A stretch of 64,000 nucleotides of DNA from Tetrapyrgos nigripes (taxonomy: Eukaryota; Basidiomycota; Agaricomycetes; Agaricales; Campanellaceae): assembly GCA_013368315.1 (NCBI GenBank), contig JAACJM010000131.1, positions 167,924-231,923 of the forward strand, written 5' to 3'. Both the position numbers and the translations under genes were made by a program. Positions 8,922-21,861 of the stretch are shown here, piece by piece. Numbering within the stretch: the stretch's first letter is position 1; every line of letters begins with the position of its first letter. The notes under the pieces were generated by a model that was not told where the DNA came from, did no database searches, and was given only the letters and a program-made list of their open reading frames with translations.

Positions 8922-11798
8922 ATGAGCACCTCCACCGACTGCCTCCTTTCAGATCCAGACATTTCGGGAATCGGCGTCCGTATAGCAATCTACATCCAAA
9001 ATCTACTGAGCTTCATCCCAGCCATTTTGGCCATCCGGGATGGCAAAGTGTCTCTAAACGAACTCGAGTCTGCCGAAACCCAGTCAACCACAATCCTCCT
9101 TACCGCCTTTGCTATCCTCATTTCGGCCATGGTCCAGGTTGCGAGGCATGGATTATCTAGCTTTCAAGCGAGCATTGTCCTCAATTTGAGCTGGATGAAC
9201 AACACAAACACCTTCATCTATTTTCTTCTCTACATCCACCACAAGAGCCAGCGTGGTGAGGAGGGAGTTGAGCCAATCATGCCGACGTGGTCTGCATGGA
9301 TACAGCATACTAGGGACAGGTTGTCATTGCGGAGCGTGACGGCGGAGGTCAGGGGGCTTCTCCAGCTATTCCGAACGAAAGAAGGTAATCATAAATACAT
9401 GCGCTACTCATTAACTGTCCCGTTAATAGCACGTCGTTCACAGAACAGCTATCTGTTGATCTCGAGAAGCAATCACCGAGCAGTGCGCCCATTTTCCTAT
9501 TTTAAATTTCGGGATTATCAACTAATTAGAGTTCCAATGGGGCTCACAGACCAGGATACAAAGTCTCCACCACAGTCATTAATCAAAAATTTCTTTGAGA
9601 GGATTGTCCTCCTCTTGGGTTCACTTCACTTGACTTTGATGGCTGTTCTTGGCATTTGGATGTGGAGCAACCCAGGTTCATTTGGAGCTTTGGGCTCCTG
9701 TCCAACTTCGATCAACTCTTTATCCATGGTCATTCTGGGGCCTCGTGTGTCTCTAGGGTCAGGGGGATTGCATGGATGGTCCCTTGCAATCTACTCATTG
9801 TTCCTGGTACCTGGACTGAATTTGGTTATTCCGGCAGCTTTTTTTCTTCTTGTGTATATTGGGTATCAATACCTGCATGGCAAATATCAAGCATGGCATG
9901 TCAGTGAGGAGGGGATGAAGGGGAAGGAGAAGGGGATGAAGGAGAAGGAGAAGGAGAACGAGGATCAGTCAAGTATTGTGCCCATCATTATTGGCATGGT
10001 TTTTCTTATTGCCATCAATCTTGTCTTCATTGTTGACACTGAGCTGACTCTTCAACAAAACATTGATACAGATGGATCCAATTGGACATTTGGACAGGTT
10101 CTTGCCATGGTCCTGATTGCAGTGCCTCTACGTGACGTTGTAGAGAGCAGTATGCAATGGCGTGAGAAGCGAATTGAGGAGCGAATGGAGAAGCAAAATA
10201 GATTAAAGAGGGAAATTGGAGGCCAAGCTAAGGAAATGGACGCAGCTCTCAGTTGGGTCAGAAGGGGTGCTAATGTCAATGTAAAGGTCGAAGGTATGCA
10301 TATGGGGATTGCTTTTTCCTGAAAACTCAAACTCAAAGGAAATTACTAGGATATGAATGTGTGACGGCTCTCCAAGTAGTCTCATTTCATGGGAACGAGG
10401 ACATTGTCAAGATCCTGCTTGACAAGGGGGCAGACCCAAACATTCAAGGTGAGAATGTGTTTGAATGAAGAAGGAGATGATACTCAAAGAGCACTTTCAG
10501 GTGGGAAATATGGGACAGCCCTTTGGGCAGCTATATATAAAAAAACACAAGGAGATTGTCAAGCTCCTGCTTGAGAAGGGGGCAAGTCCAAATGTCCAAG
10601 GTGAGAATGTGTTTAGATGAAGGAGATGATACTCAAAGAACACTTTCAGGGGGTGAATATGGGACAGCCCTTCAGGCTGCCTCATACTGGGGATATAAGG
10701 AGATTGTCAAACTCCTGCTTGACAAGGGGGCAGACCCAAATGTTCAAAGTGAGAATCTGTTTAGATGAAGGAGATGATACTCAAAGAGCACTTTCAGGTG
10801 GTGAATATGGGACAGCACTTCAGGCTGCCTCATGCTGGGGAAACAAGGAGATTGTTGAGCTCCTGTTTGACAAGGGAGCAGACCCAAACATTCAAGGTGA
10901 GAATGTGTTTAGATGAAGAAGGGGATGATACCCAAAGAGCACTTTCAGGTGGTCAACATTGGACAGCCCTCCAGGCTGCCTCATATGATGGAGACAAGGA
11001 GGTTGTCAAACTCCTGCTTGAGAAGGGGGCAGAGCCAAACATTCAAGGTAAGAATGTGTTTAGATGAAGAAGGAGATGATACTCAAAGAGGATTTTCAGG
11101 TGGTGACTATGGGACAGCACTTCAGGCAGCCTCATACAAGAGACACAGGGAGATTGTCAAGCTCCTGTTTGACAAGGGGGCAGACCCAAACATTCAAGGT
11201 GAGAATGTGTCTAGATGAAGAAAGCGATGATACTGAAAGAGCACTTTCAGGTGGTAAACATTGGACAGCCCTTCAGGCTGCCTCATATGATGGAGACAAG
11301 CAGGTTGTCAAGCTCCTGCTTGAGAATGGGGCAGACCCAAACATTCAAGGTGAGAATCTGTTTAGATGAAGAAGGATATGATACTAAAAGAGCACTTTCA
11401 GGTGGTCAATATGGGACAGCACTTCAGACTGCCTCATGCTGGGGACACAAGGAGATTGTTGAGCTCCTGTTTGACAAGGGGGCAGACCCAAACATTCAAG
11501 GTGAGAATGTGTTTAGATGAAGAAGGATATGATACTAAAAGAGCACTTTCAGGTGGTCAATATGGGACAGCACTTCAGGTCGCTTCACAGAAAGGACACA
11601 AGGAGATTGTCAAGCTCCTGCTTGACAAGGGGGCAGACCCAAACATTCAAGGTGAGAATGTGTTTAGAAAAAGAAGGAGATGATACTCAAAGAGCACTTT
11701 CAGGTGGTGAATATGGGACAGCCCTTCAGGCCGCTTCACAGAAAGGACATGAAGAGATTGTCAAGCTCCTGCTTGAGAAGGGGGCAAGCCAAATGTAA
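8922..11798 (+). CDS. multi-pass membrane protein with C-terminal ankyrin repeats
   Basis: Start chosen at ATG 8922 (MSTSTD); an in-frame ATG at 8874 would only add a Pro/Phe-rich leader. The first part is hydrophobic, with about six membrane segments (for example near 9090, 9610, 9790 and 9980-10040), a Lys/Glu-rich loop at 9905-9960, and a charged helix before 10230. Two in-frame introns probably lie at 9385-9443 and 9483-9549; together they remove 126 bases, so the unspliced frame also stays open. Donor GTATGC at 10294 leads into ten ankyrin exons. An ankyrin-bearing membrane protein could tether partners at a membrane; that is inference. Exon 2 carries one extra base (10539-10545), and the last repeat ends early by a shift, so the gene may be broken or the sequence may contain a homopolymer error. 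Confidence 0.7.
10350..11798 (+). repeat. tandem array of ten one-repeat ankyrin exons with near-identical introns
   Basis: Exons at 10350-10448, 10501-10600, 10650-10748, 10798-10896, 10949-11047, 11100-11198, 11251-11349, 11402-11500, 11553-11651 and 11704-11798. Internal exons are 99 bp (the second is 100) and encode one 33-aa ankyrin repeat (GG.YGTALQAAS...KEIVKLLLDKGADPNIQ type). Introns are 49 or 52 bp, begin GTGAGAATGTG and end CACTTTCAG, all in phase 1, so exons can be gained or lost without shifting the frame. The exon-intron unit is repeated at about 148-153 bp. Confidence 0.9.
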
Positions 11799-13383
11799 TA
11801 TCAGTGGTGAACCACAGGTACAAAAAACACGGGATTTTTTTCTAAAATCTGCCAATCATGTCTGGTTGTTCACTAGGACAAACTTGTAGGGTATATAAGT
11901 TCATCCATTTCAGCAGTATTCAGTACCTGTACCCAATATTGAATATATGGTTAGGGTGGTGAACGCAATGTCCCTTGGACATCCAGGATTGACAGAAGCA
12001 CCACATGCCATCCTTGAGTACCGGCCTTCCAAACTTAAAGGAATCGTACTTCGAACTTCACTCACTTGGTTGGCCATGAAGGACTGAGGCAGAAGAGTTA
12101 AGATGCAGAATTACATATTTAGATTTTTGGATTTTCTAATACTGTATCTCTGCCATTTTACTTCCACTCTCATTCACAATCACACTTGCTCAAGTTTGAA
12201 AATTAGTACTATTGATCTCCACTGACCACGCACACAACCTCTCAGATGCCTTAAAAATTCTCCAAAGATGCAACCAAAGTGAACAGGTGTGATAACCTTC
12301 CAGTTAGGGTTACGACTTCTGTGTTTCACTCCCTCAACTGTATATCATCAACAGTAACCTCGACATCATCAATATGACACTGCCATATCTCTGATCCAGT
12401 ATTGTCATCACCTGATGTCAAACCTCTGTCTTATCTCTGCTCAACACAACACCTGAGAGTACTCCATCTCTTGCCCCTTCTATGTCTTCTATGTCTCCTC
12501 CCCCCTGTCTCTCTCCTGTCTTTCTCCCTTCTCTGTGACAGCACCTCAACCAGATTCATTGCTGGGCTGCATTGGAGAAGCAAAGTAGTACTGGAAATGT
12601 GCAGTGGACTGTGGAACTGGTCAATGACGGGATGGATCCATTGAGTGATGAAGAAAAGGATCATAGGGGAATGAGCAAACAGGAGGGGGCAACAAGGGAA
12701 GATGGTTGATGTGTGAAAGAATGGGGATGCATGGACAGGTGATTCTAGAACTTTCTGACTTTACAGTAGCAAGAAAGGTATAACTCATGAAAGTAAAAGA
12801 TAATGAGAATAGTGTTGAGAGGGAGGTAGAAGATAATCCAAAAGTTGGAAACACAAATAGAGTTGAGAATGAGATGGAAGGTAATCCAATGCTTGGAAAT
12901 GCACCATGATATGGCCCCACCCCTCCCCCTCAACCACCACCACCTATTCCCTCACCTTCACCATCAACGGATCCACAGTTTCAACGACACTGATCTATCC
13001 CCCCAAAATGAACCTCAGATTATCCTCATACTGGTAAAACAGTGTTCGCCTCCACCAATCATGCCTGTCCAAATGCATCTGAACATCGTCATCAGCACCT
13101 AGTCCTAGTCGCTGCTTTAGGTCAAAAGGCTTAAACTCTTTTCCATCCTTATTCCATCCTCCTAGTAGCCCTAAAGTTGCACAAAATTTACTCAACTCCT
13201 CTGTCCAGGTTCTTCAGAACTGGGACTTAAGACTGCTAGGATACCAAGGTAGGCGTTGTAGAGGGTCTTCAGAATTCAGAGAAAGCCTACAACAGGCTAT
13301 AATTATAATGCCTATAAGTCTTAAAATACTTCTAAAGAGCTCGAAAAAGAGAGTATCCCACATACCAGAGAGGAATACTAGCG
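11799..13383. other. no gene recognised
   Basis: The stretch after the ankyrin gene has short open frames only, with Pro/His/Ser-rich low-complexity translations around 12400-13000. A C-rich stretch is at 12915-12975. I see no motif supporting a gene. Confidence 0.4.
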
Positions 13384-15139
13384 TAATAGGCCCAAAAAAC
13401 CTGGTGAGGTACATTGTACATCCATCCAACCTGAAGTATTTTGGTCCATCTTGTCCATTCCCGTCCATCTGTCCATATGCATAAACCCAATTCTCATGCA
13501 CCCAAACACAAAACCATATACAAATGTAAATGAGACAAGTGTTCTGAGTAGTCAGAGTAGTCAGAGTACTCAAACTCCAGTTTACTTGTACTATAAGTAC
13601 TTTTGATTGGGGTTTTTCAATGAAGTTAGCGCTTAGCACATGACACAATAAACACAAGTTTAACACCAATGAGTCCCAAAAATCAAACACTTGTAGGCCA
13701 CAGTTGCCTTAAAATCAACACTTAATAGACCAGAAGGTCAACACAAAAGATCACAGTTATAACCCCAAAGATGTTCAATTTTAAAACCCTATTATCTCCA
13801 ACACAATGTTTATACTCATAGAGAGTGCAGTTAAGTTTGTTTAGAAGCTTTAGTCTGTGTTTTACATCCTCTACTATTGCTAGCAAGATCTGATACTCTA
13901 CAGTACGTGGCTTGGGTAGCTACTCATAATATCTGGTCCTTTTATACTACTCACAGTTACAACTATACAGTTACCTATTTCTTTTCGAGGTCCGCTAAAA
14001 GGTACATAGAGAAAATATAAAAACAAATCAAAAAGTCCGCTAGCGAGTTCTACCTATTTCCTCATAAGTAAAGACTTGCTTATTAGGGTATACAGAAACT
14101 GTTTAATATTATCTAAATATTCGTAGGAACTTTCTTCAGTTCCCTTTGTAAGCCTTCTGGTGTTTTCATGTACCATCCTGGTTAGTGAGCATCACATCTA
14201 TGACTCAGAATGCTCCACTTATGACCACTAGGTCCTTCATACACGTCCTTATGCTTGTAGTTTCTTTATTCTGTTCAGTTTTCCTTCCCTTTTCTCTGAT
14301 CTTGCTTTATTCACGTTCTATGTCTTGCCAGCAGTCTACTACTGAGTCCTACATACGAGTCCAGCTCTTCTGCAGTCCCGTTTGCATACTTATTCCTCCT
14401 TCAATGCTTTCAATGCCTAGCTAGACGATTACTGATGGATTTATCCTTATCTGGAAATAACATTACCCGTTTGGGTTGTATTCTGATTCGTTCGGATGTA
14501 CTGCAACTTAGCACTTCTGTCCCTTATATCTCTGTGTAGAGGTGTCCGTTCACTATCCCTTCTGTACTGATGGATAGCTGAACTCTCTGGGATCCTGTAC
14601 ATATATACTTTGTCCTACTTTTGTCCACATGCACCTTTTACAGATACTTAAGATTCCCTTGAAGCCGTCTTAGTACTACAGGATTTACCAATACATAGAT
14701 CTAGATCTAGTGTGATTGTCCACATGTCCGATCTTAGCGCTGTCTTCTCCGATTGACTTTTCAGCCGAGGATTGTGCTGCTTATGCGTTCCTATGCCCAT
14801 GAATAGGGGCTACCTCACATTTCACTGTCCCTTTGGATTATGCTAGTGGTACTAGTCGTTATAATAGGATTCGAACACCTTTATAGACTATCTTTATCAT
14901 TTGGTGGGTCTGCTATTATAACTCCCAACTCATACATATCTATCATAGTACTTAGAATGAGTTGTTTTCTCCATTCGTAAGCACTTAATATTATTGTACT
15001 GTTGTTTTCTTAGTCCCGCTAGGTATTAACTAGCAGTTCAGGGCTCACCCTAGTCCTCTTATTCCCTTAAAAGAACATCAAAACTGATATTATGAACCAA
15101 AATCCAAGTATGTATACTGTAATTTTGTATGGCATATCA
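13384..15139 (-). mobile_element. solo LTR-like copy (outer left)
   Basis: About 1.76 kb, bounded by TAATAGG (left) and GTATGGCATATCA (right). It matches the reverse complement of 41225-42884 along its length with indels near the left end. An inverted TATA box (TTTTATA at 13940) shows that its sense strand is minus. Flanking bases (TAGCG and ATGGT) do not form a target duplication. There is no internal coding region beside it. Small open frames inside are shared with the other copies and are not genes. Confidence 0.7.
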
Positions 15140-17950
15140 ATGGTATGAGTAGCTGAAGTGGGGTGATGAAAGAGTTGATGTAGGTGACTAGGTGATTCTT
15201 GTTAAGAGCTGGGATGATGATGAGAATATGATGTGATAGTGGAGCAGGAGGCGTTTGCTGGCAGTATAGGTAAATCTGTGGGGCTGCAGGGACCTAGCTC
15301 AGATTTGCAGGTAGCAGTGTAAGTTATCATATACGGGTTTATGTTCCGTAAAAACCATGTATATGACCTCAGAATAGTGATATACCTACTGTAAAGAAAG
15401 TGTAAACATCTTGAAAACATAGGGATAAGCACAGCCACATTTAAATTTTCTTTGATGTTTGTCTGCTATATGCATACATATTCCCTCCCTAAACCATATC
15501 AATCTCAATAAGATACTTCTCCACCATCACAAGCATAGCGTGAGTATGGCTTCAGAAATTGCTGAAAATTTTCTCATGCATCTCACACAGTTTACAATTG
15601 TCTACGACAAATAGCTATGGACATTTTGCTACCAACTAGGTACTAACATTCATTTCTGAACTATCAAGCCTTTGAAATATCAAAAAACATTTTACTAGGT
15701 TGAAGATTATTTGAGGGGTCCCCGCAAGGTGGCTGTACACTTGTGGGGACCCTTCAAATATTTTTTTACAAACATCAATTGACCAGCCAAAAGCTTCTTA
15801 TGGCAGATAGTGACCCTGTAGTAGCAATAATACCCAGTTTAATGGCAATCTGGAAAGGGCTAATAGCATTAGATTTGCTGATTGCCAGTCTTAAACTGGA
15901 CTTGAGCAACATTGACTGAAGTGAGAGGACACACAAAGTAAGAGGGAACTAGATAGATTGTATACTGAGAACTATGTATGGGTAAACAAGTAAATATTAA
16001 AAGTATTAAGGGGTAGAACACCATGTATCTGTAAGAATAAACTAGAAAAACCATGAGAAATCATAGCAACTGAAGAGGAGATTAAGATATGAATTCAAAA
16101 TTATTCAAGTCAGATGGGGACCAGAAGAGGATTTCCAAGGAAGGATAGATGGGGAGGGACCTAACAAGATAGAAATTTAGGAAGGAGGGTCATTGTAACT
16201 GACACTGGTTGGGGTGAACTATTTTTATTAGATTATAGTTGGGAACTGGAGTAGATATTCACAGGTACTAGGTTAGGATGTGTTTATTATACAAAGAACT
16301 GATTAGAACAGTGATTTCAAAAAAGATCTAGCTAGTAGTGATAAGTATCAGGGTATCTGCAGGTCCCTGCAGATTTCTGATACCCGGTTTGCTGGAATGT
16401 AGTGTTGGTAGTGTCAGTAGCCAAAAGTCCTGAAAATGACGCCAAAATTGTGGTAAGAAAATGGGTAGGTTGTAGCAACAGCCAGAACACACCAAAGTCT
16501 TTGGAAGATTGCAGAAGACCCCCTCCTGACCATTCTTCACCCTTCACTGACATTCCTTCACTTTTCCCTCTGTTGTTATCATTCAGTGGTTGAGATGGGG
16601 ATGTAGGAACAAAGCTGTGCACTCACCAAAGGGAAATGATAAGACCAAAACTACAAGCTCCTTTGTCAGCACCACTACCAAAGCTGACTCGGACAGGATG
16701 AAGTATACATGCATCAGGGTTATGTTGCTGGTATTGGGTGAATATGTGTTGCTATGTATCTGACGTTGACATTGAGGACTATGGAGTGACGGAGCTATGT
16801 TGGAGATTTGCCGAAGGGCTATATAATGCAAGCGGCATATAATGGCATTATATAGTGTGAGTCAGACATGCTGCTCCGTTATAACTGCCTATTTGGGACA
16901 GGGTCCAGCTCAAACATCGAACACGCATAATGGCATGAGTCTGAGACATACTGACCCACAACTTCGTTTGCAGGTAGATAGCAGTTGATCAGCTCTGATG
17001 CCAAAATGGATGGAATATAATGGATTTATTTGGGGATGGGAACTGAGTGGTAGTCAAGAGGAGCTAATCGCTTTAAGATAATATGGAACAATGGTGCAGT
17101 AGCTCTGTGTGTCAGTACTAAGATCCTTTGGGTTTATTCTACTCAACGCAGGTTCGAATCCCATTGGTACACTATGCTCAGGATATGGCATGATTTTTTG
17201 CTAAATTTATAGCCAGCTCAGGCGTTTCCCAGCGACTCAATATAGGCGCTTATAAGGCCCGAAAACCCGGTCCATATACCAATTTCTTCATTCAAATAAG
17301 CGGCTTATATACCCCCTTTACCATTATGGCCCTTATATGCCGTTATCTGCCTGGTATAAAGGGTTTTCGGAAAGTTCCGACATACGAGATGGCGATATGG
17401 CGAGACATGTTGAGGGAGAATGAAGAAGGCAAGAAGACTGAGTAGGTAGTCTTTTGGAGCAAGAAAAGTCTAACACACACCTAAAGACGACTGGATGGTC
17501 AATAATCCTGTGAGTTACATTATTTTCCTGATGCGATAGTGGGGAGCGAACGAGGGAGCACTCTGAGACAAGAGCAAGGTGACCTGTCTGAGGCAGATTG
17601 TGTCATAGTGGTTGGAGAGAAAAATTGCCAGGTGGCAAACAAATCAACCAACATCAATTGGTCATCACATCCTTGATGTTGAGCTTTTTCTCCATTTCCC
17701 TTTCAAGCACTTGTGCAAACCACACACACTTTCCACCATTGCCAAGGTCCCTATAACATTTTTTCTCCACATGCTTACAGCAGATCTCCACAAAAACAGG
17801 TGCCTTCATCTAGCAAGTGTCATCCACAGCGCAGTGCTAGTTTGGACTTACAGTTAACCTATCTTCCCATTGTTCAAACATTCATATGCATTGACTTTTG
17901 CAATATTATCACATAGAGGTGAAACAAATCAGCTAGCGCTGCAGCTGACT
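15140..17950. other. no gene recognised; possible MITE at about 16812-17369
   Basis: 16812-16860 contains GGGCTATATAATGC and GGCATATAATGG, and 17300-17369 contains the reverse-complement theme (CCATTATGGCCCTTATATGCC ends with TTTTCGG against CCGAA on the left), suggesting a degenerate inverted-repeat element of about 560 bp. No clean target duplication. Inside, near 17150, is GGTTCGAATCCC, a pol III B-box-like word, but no tRNA fold. The rest shows nothing. Confidence 0.3.
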
Positions 17951-17964
17951 AGTCCTCCATGTGG

Positions 17965-18271
17965 CTGCTCATCAATATCCAATTTGGCAGAGGTATCTCA
18001 GGCCTAGGGTCCGAAGATGTATGTGGTCGTCATATTCGCTTCCAGAGTGCGTTGACATAGTACTAGTACAGACATCGTCAGGTATCTTAGCAGAGAATGC
18101 ACAGAGTTAGATGGGTATTGAATGAATATATTGATGACATACTGCAGCAGTCTTGACCTTCTTTAATGGAACCCCATCATTGGCACTTGCTTTTGCAGTG
18201 GGAACAGACTTGCGTTTCTTGTTGTCTGTCTTGAGGTGTTCAGGAATAACTGGGTCAGAATGAGGAGCCAT
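17965..18271 (-). CDS. small spliced gene or fragment with a nuclear-localisation-like patch
   Basis: ATG at 18271 (MAPHSDPVIP...) opens an exon rich in Lys/Arg (NKKRKS, LKKVK) ending at a GTATGT donor at about 18140. After a CTAAG acceptor near 18080 the frame continues with IPDDVCTSTMSTHSGSEYDD and stops near 17965. It lies next to the LTR-like copy at 18438, reading away from it. The two-exon reading is only inferred; the protein (about 80 aa) is not recognised. Confidence 0.3.
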
Positions 18272-18437
18272 TGAAAAATGAAAAAAGACTTGGAAAGGAT
18301 GTTTCTGTGTATTTTTTACATATTTACTTAGGGTCTGGTATACAGCTGGTGAAAACTGTACAGTAGAAGAATCTCCGATACATATGCTGAGCACCGCTGC
18401 CATGGTTGATGGCGGGGTAAGTTTACTTGCGAGATGG

Positions 18438-20091
18438 TAATAGGCTGTTTCTCTAGTAAGTGCTCTTAGCACACAGAACACAACCAGAAAAACCTATATA
18501 GTTTGTTTTGCGAGTGTATCTAGTAAGTAGAATACTCTTCAATTTAGTCCACAGTTTAGAGATCTTTTGGGGGATTCTTGTAAAGGTTTGCACAAAGGCA
18601 ACACAAAGGCTATTGCCACAAAACACACAAATGCACGAAGGCACACACACAATATCAATTCAACCAGTTCAATTCTATTTGAAGGCACCAATGCCTTAGA
18701 CACAGTTTCCAAGTCTCGAGGACACAAGTTATAAACACAAAACAACCAACAAATATATTCAACACTGATTTAACCAACACTGTATGTTTAGACTCCACGC
18801 GAGTATGATAAGTTTGTTTAGAAGCTCTTGTCCATGTTTTCACAGTCTCTACCGCTAAATAGGGAGAATCCTGATACTCTACAGTCCGTTGCTTTGGTAG
18901 CTACTAGTAATACCTGGTCCTTTTATACTACTCGTAGCTACATCTATACAGTTTTACATTTCTTTTCAATGTCCGCTAAAATATATCAAAGAAAACAGAA
19001 AATCTACTCTAACTGCTAGTCCATGAGAGTAGTAACTACTGGATCTAGTAGGTACCTTCTAATTATGATATACAGGAAACTTGAATATTATCTAATTTTT
19101 GTAGTAGGGATTTCTCTGTCCCTTGCTCCACTCTCTTTACTAGTAGGGTACTCTCTGATACTGGCAGCTGTAGCCTACCTGACTCAGATAGCTCCACTTA
19201 TGACTACACTTCAGAATACCGCTAATCCTTTGGGTTTAGGGTATTCTCGTATCTAGTTTCCGCCTCTCGTTCTCTATAGCTTTGAACGTATACTTATCCT
19301 TTATACCGCTAGTTAAACTTGTACACCGCTAATCTGAGTCCAGCTCTTCAATAGTAATGCGCAAGCCTTACTAACTAGCGTAGTGTAGCAAAGGATAGTA
19401 CTGCACTTATCTTTAAGACGCCAATCCGTAGTGATCTTCAGTAAGTACTGCTTTCGGTAATACTTATGCCTGAATCAGTAATCCTCTACTTTGTACCTTA
19501 TTATGTTAGTGAACTTCGCAACACTTTAGACACTTAGTATTGTTGCTGCTAGTTCATCCCCTTTGTACCATCTGAAAGCTATGGTTTCTAGCTTTCTATT
19601 GATATACATATTGTGCCAGTTTGCCATTCTAATCATCTGTAGATGTGCACTGCAAGTTTGTATGTATCCGGGTTAGAATCCCGTATATCTGAATTCTCCG
19701 ATGGTGACGTGTCCTTTCAGATCTAGTGGTCTAAGCCTTTGATCTGGGTTTGTAATGGCAACGCGTACCCGTGAATAGGGGCGTTTCTCCTCGTACTAGC
19801 GGTATTAGGCCGCTATAGCAGGTTTGTTAAGTCTTTGTAGACTTTGTAGTTAGGTGGGTCTGCTACTATAGCTGTATCCCCTAGTATGTATCTGTTATAA
19901 TACTTTGAACAAGTCTTATTTCTTATCCGTAAGTATTGACCATTAACATCCCTTAGGTTATACACCTAATTCCTAGTACTTTGACTAGCAGTTCGGGACT
20001 CACTCTAGTCCTTATTATCCATTTAAGAGTAACTTAGACATGTATTAGCACTAGTTTTGGGTTATTTACCACAAATTTGTATGGCGTATCA
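18438..20091 (-). mobile_element. LTR-like copy abutting gag (inner left, inverted)
   Basis: 1654 bp from TAATAGG to GGCGTATCA. It is nearly the exact reverse complement of 33140-34805 (my eye estimate is 97% or better over sampled blocks). TTTTATA at 18921 is its inverted TATA box, so its transcription sense is minus, opposite to the gag-pol that begins 45 bases after its right end. No target duplication found at either side (GATGG/ACGGG). Confidence 0.75.
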
Positions 20092-20135
20092 ACGGGTACA
20101 GGTACGGGTCAGCTTATCTCAGCCAGAGGAAAAAC

Positions 20136-21757
20136 GTGGCATCTCCTGAACCAACAGTAGAAACCCTGGAACCATCTACTAGCGCTGCCAGAGATCTTTC
20201 AGTTGTGCCTTCTGAGTTGACACTGGAAGACGAGTTAGGGCTTGATTACATTGAGCAACGACTCAACAGAGAATATCAACAACAATTACTACAACAAGCA
20301 TTGTCTAGACCGCTAGAAGTCGAAACAATGGCTGAGAAAGTGAAAACGACTATTCCTGGACTCGAAGTGAGTCCAGAAGCCTTGAGAGCTACCCAAAATG
20401 ACAAATTGCCAAAAGCCAAGAAAACGGCTCCTTGCTTTGACAAAGAAGAACTGGAAAACTTAGAGCGGTACTTCTCAGAAATCGAAGGAATCTGTGAAGA
20501 CTTGAACATAGATCTTGATCAGTCTAAAATCCTTCTGGCAATGAAGTACATGGAGTATAAAACCCGCCAATGTCATGAAGAGGATGCCATAGCGCATAGT
20601 ACAAATTGGGAGGATTTCAAGAAGCAACTTAGAAAGTGTTACCCCAAATCAGTTGGTGGCATTAATGGAAGCGTTAATAGGTTAAAAGCCATAGCCGCTA
20701 GAAACGAAGGGATAACTATCCTACAGAGAGAACGTCTACTAGCGTATATTAGAGAATTCAAGCTTGAAGCTAAGAAGCTAATGACGAAGGAAAAGCAGAC
20801 GATTTCAAATCAACAAGCTGTCGAGTACTTCATGAGTGCATTAGATTCCGAGTTGAGGAGAGCTATGATTCTTTTCTTACCAGGGGTTGACAACGAAAAT
20901 GTGGAAGACCCATTCTCACTAGAGGTGGTAATACAAGCCGCTAAAAGAGCCTGTAACAACCACATCACAGCATTAATTAGTCTTGGTGTAAAGAGCGTTC
21001 CTATGCAGGCTGTTGGTGCAAAGACAGTACGAGAAAAGACAATCGAGACTTGTACGACTAGCGCTAAAGCAGAAAGCCCGCAACAAGATGAATGGATGAT
21101 GAGAATGTCTGCATCTAGCAATGTTAACAATGGGAGAATGAAAGATCTATCTGAGAAGATAGAGCAGAATACGACAATATTGGCGAACTTAGCCAAATTG
21201 TTAATGAATCAGCAAAGTAGCGGTTCTCATAGTTCAAACAATAATGCTGGATATAGTGGTAACCCTCGTGGATATCCTTCTATGGAGGATATGCAAACCC
21301 ACCGCGTTATGGGTCGAACTCCAATCAAGCGGCAGGAAACAAGAAATGTTTCTTTTCTGACAGTCCGGAACATATGGCACCAGACTGTGAAGTACAACAA
21401 GAGTACTTTGATAAGAAGTGGCTCATTAGAAATGAACAAGGTCGAGTACATCTTAGAGACGGAAACTATGTACCTCAACAGTACGATGGAGACCCTGAGT
21501 CAAAGGCTCAGAAGATTGCGAAGATTGCAAAAGAAAAAGGATGGGACAAGAAGAATGTAATGTTCTCTTTGATTGAGGAAATGGAGGAGGCTTATGCTGA
21601 ACCCCCTCCTAACTTCAGTAGTTTCATGGGCAAAATGACGACTATGATGAACTCACTGGACGAACGCCATAGAGAGCTTGAAATGGCGGAAGAGCAAAGA
21701 AAGGATGAGCTTGGTCTCATTTGTAAGTCACTAGAACAGCTTGTGTCGGGAAACTAA
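20136..21757 (+). pseudogene. gag: decayed gag of a Ty3/gypsy-like element (element A)
   Basis: Open from upstream without an ATG at the expected start; GTG at 20136 is simply where the visible homology begins, and the first in-frame ATG is at 20328. The middle has the acidic/helical capsid pattern (LERYFSEIEGICEDLNI, then TNWEDFKKQLRKCYPKS). A frameshift near 21309-21315 moves the reading to the second frame, which gives a CCHC knuckle in which the second Cys is Ser (CFFSDSPEHMAPDC, 21347-21388), then a helical tail ending at TAA 21757. Known role: coat protein that packages the RNA. Cannot be functional as it stands. Confidence 0.75.
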
Positions 21758-21861
21758 GAGCTCCGAGGATAGGGTCCGAGGAAGCTGAAACTGTCTCCCA
21801 GCTCATCAGCAAAGAAAAGAAGACCCTTGAGGAGAAAACTACTAAGGCTCGAACGAAACCG

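Noticed and set aside
10449..11703. Regular ~150-bp repeats resembling a CRISPR-like array
   Set aside because: The repeated part is an ankyrin codon pattern plus spliceosomal introns; both unit and spacer are repeated, and the host is a fungus.
17105..17170. tRNA-like sequence with B-box GGTTCGAATCC
   Set aside because: The T stem does not pair and no acceptor stem could be found.
19023..19256. 77-aa hydrophobic frame, repeated on the minus strand at 33996-34229
   Set aside because: It lies inside the LTR-like repeat, so its conservation only reflects the duplication of the LTR.
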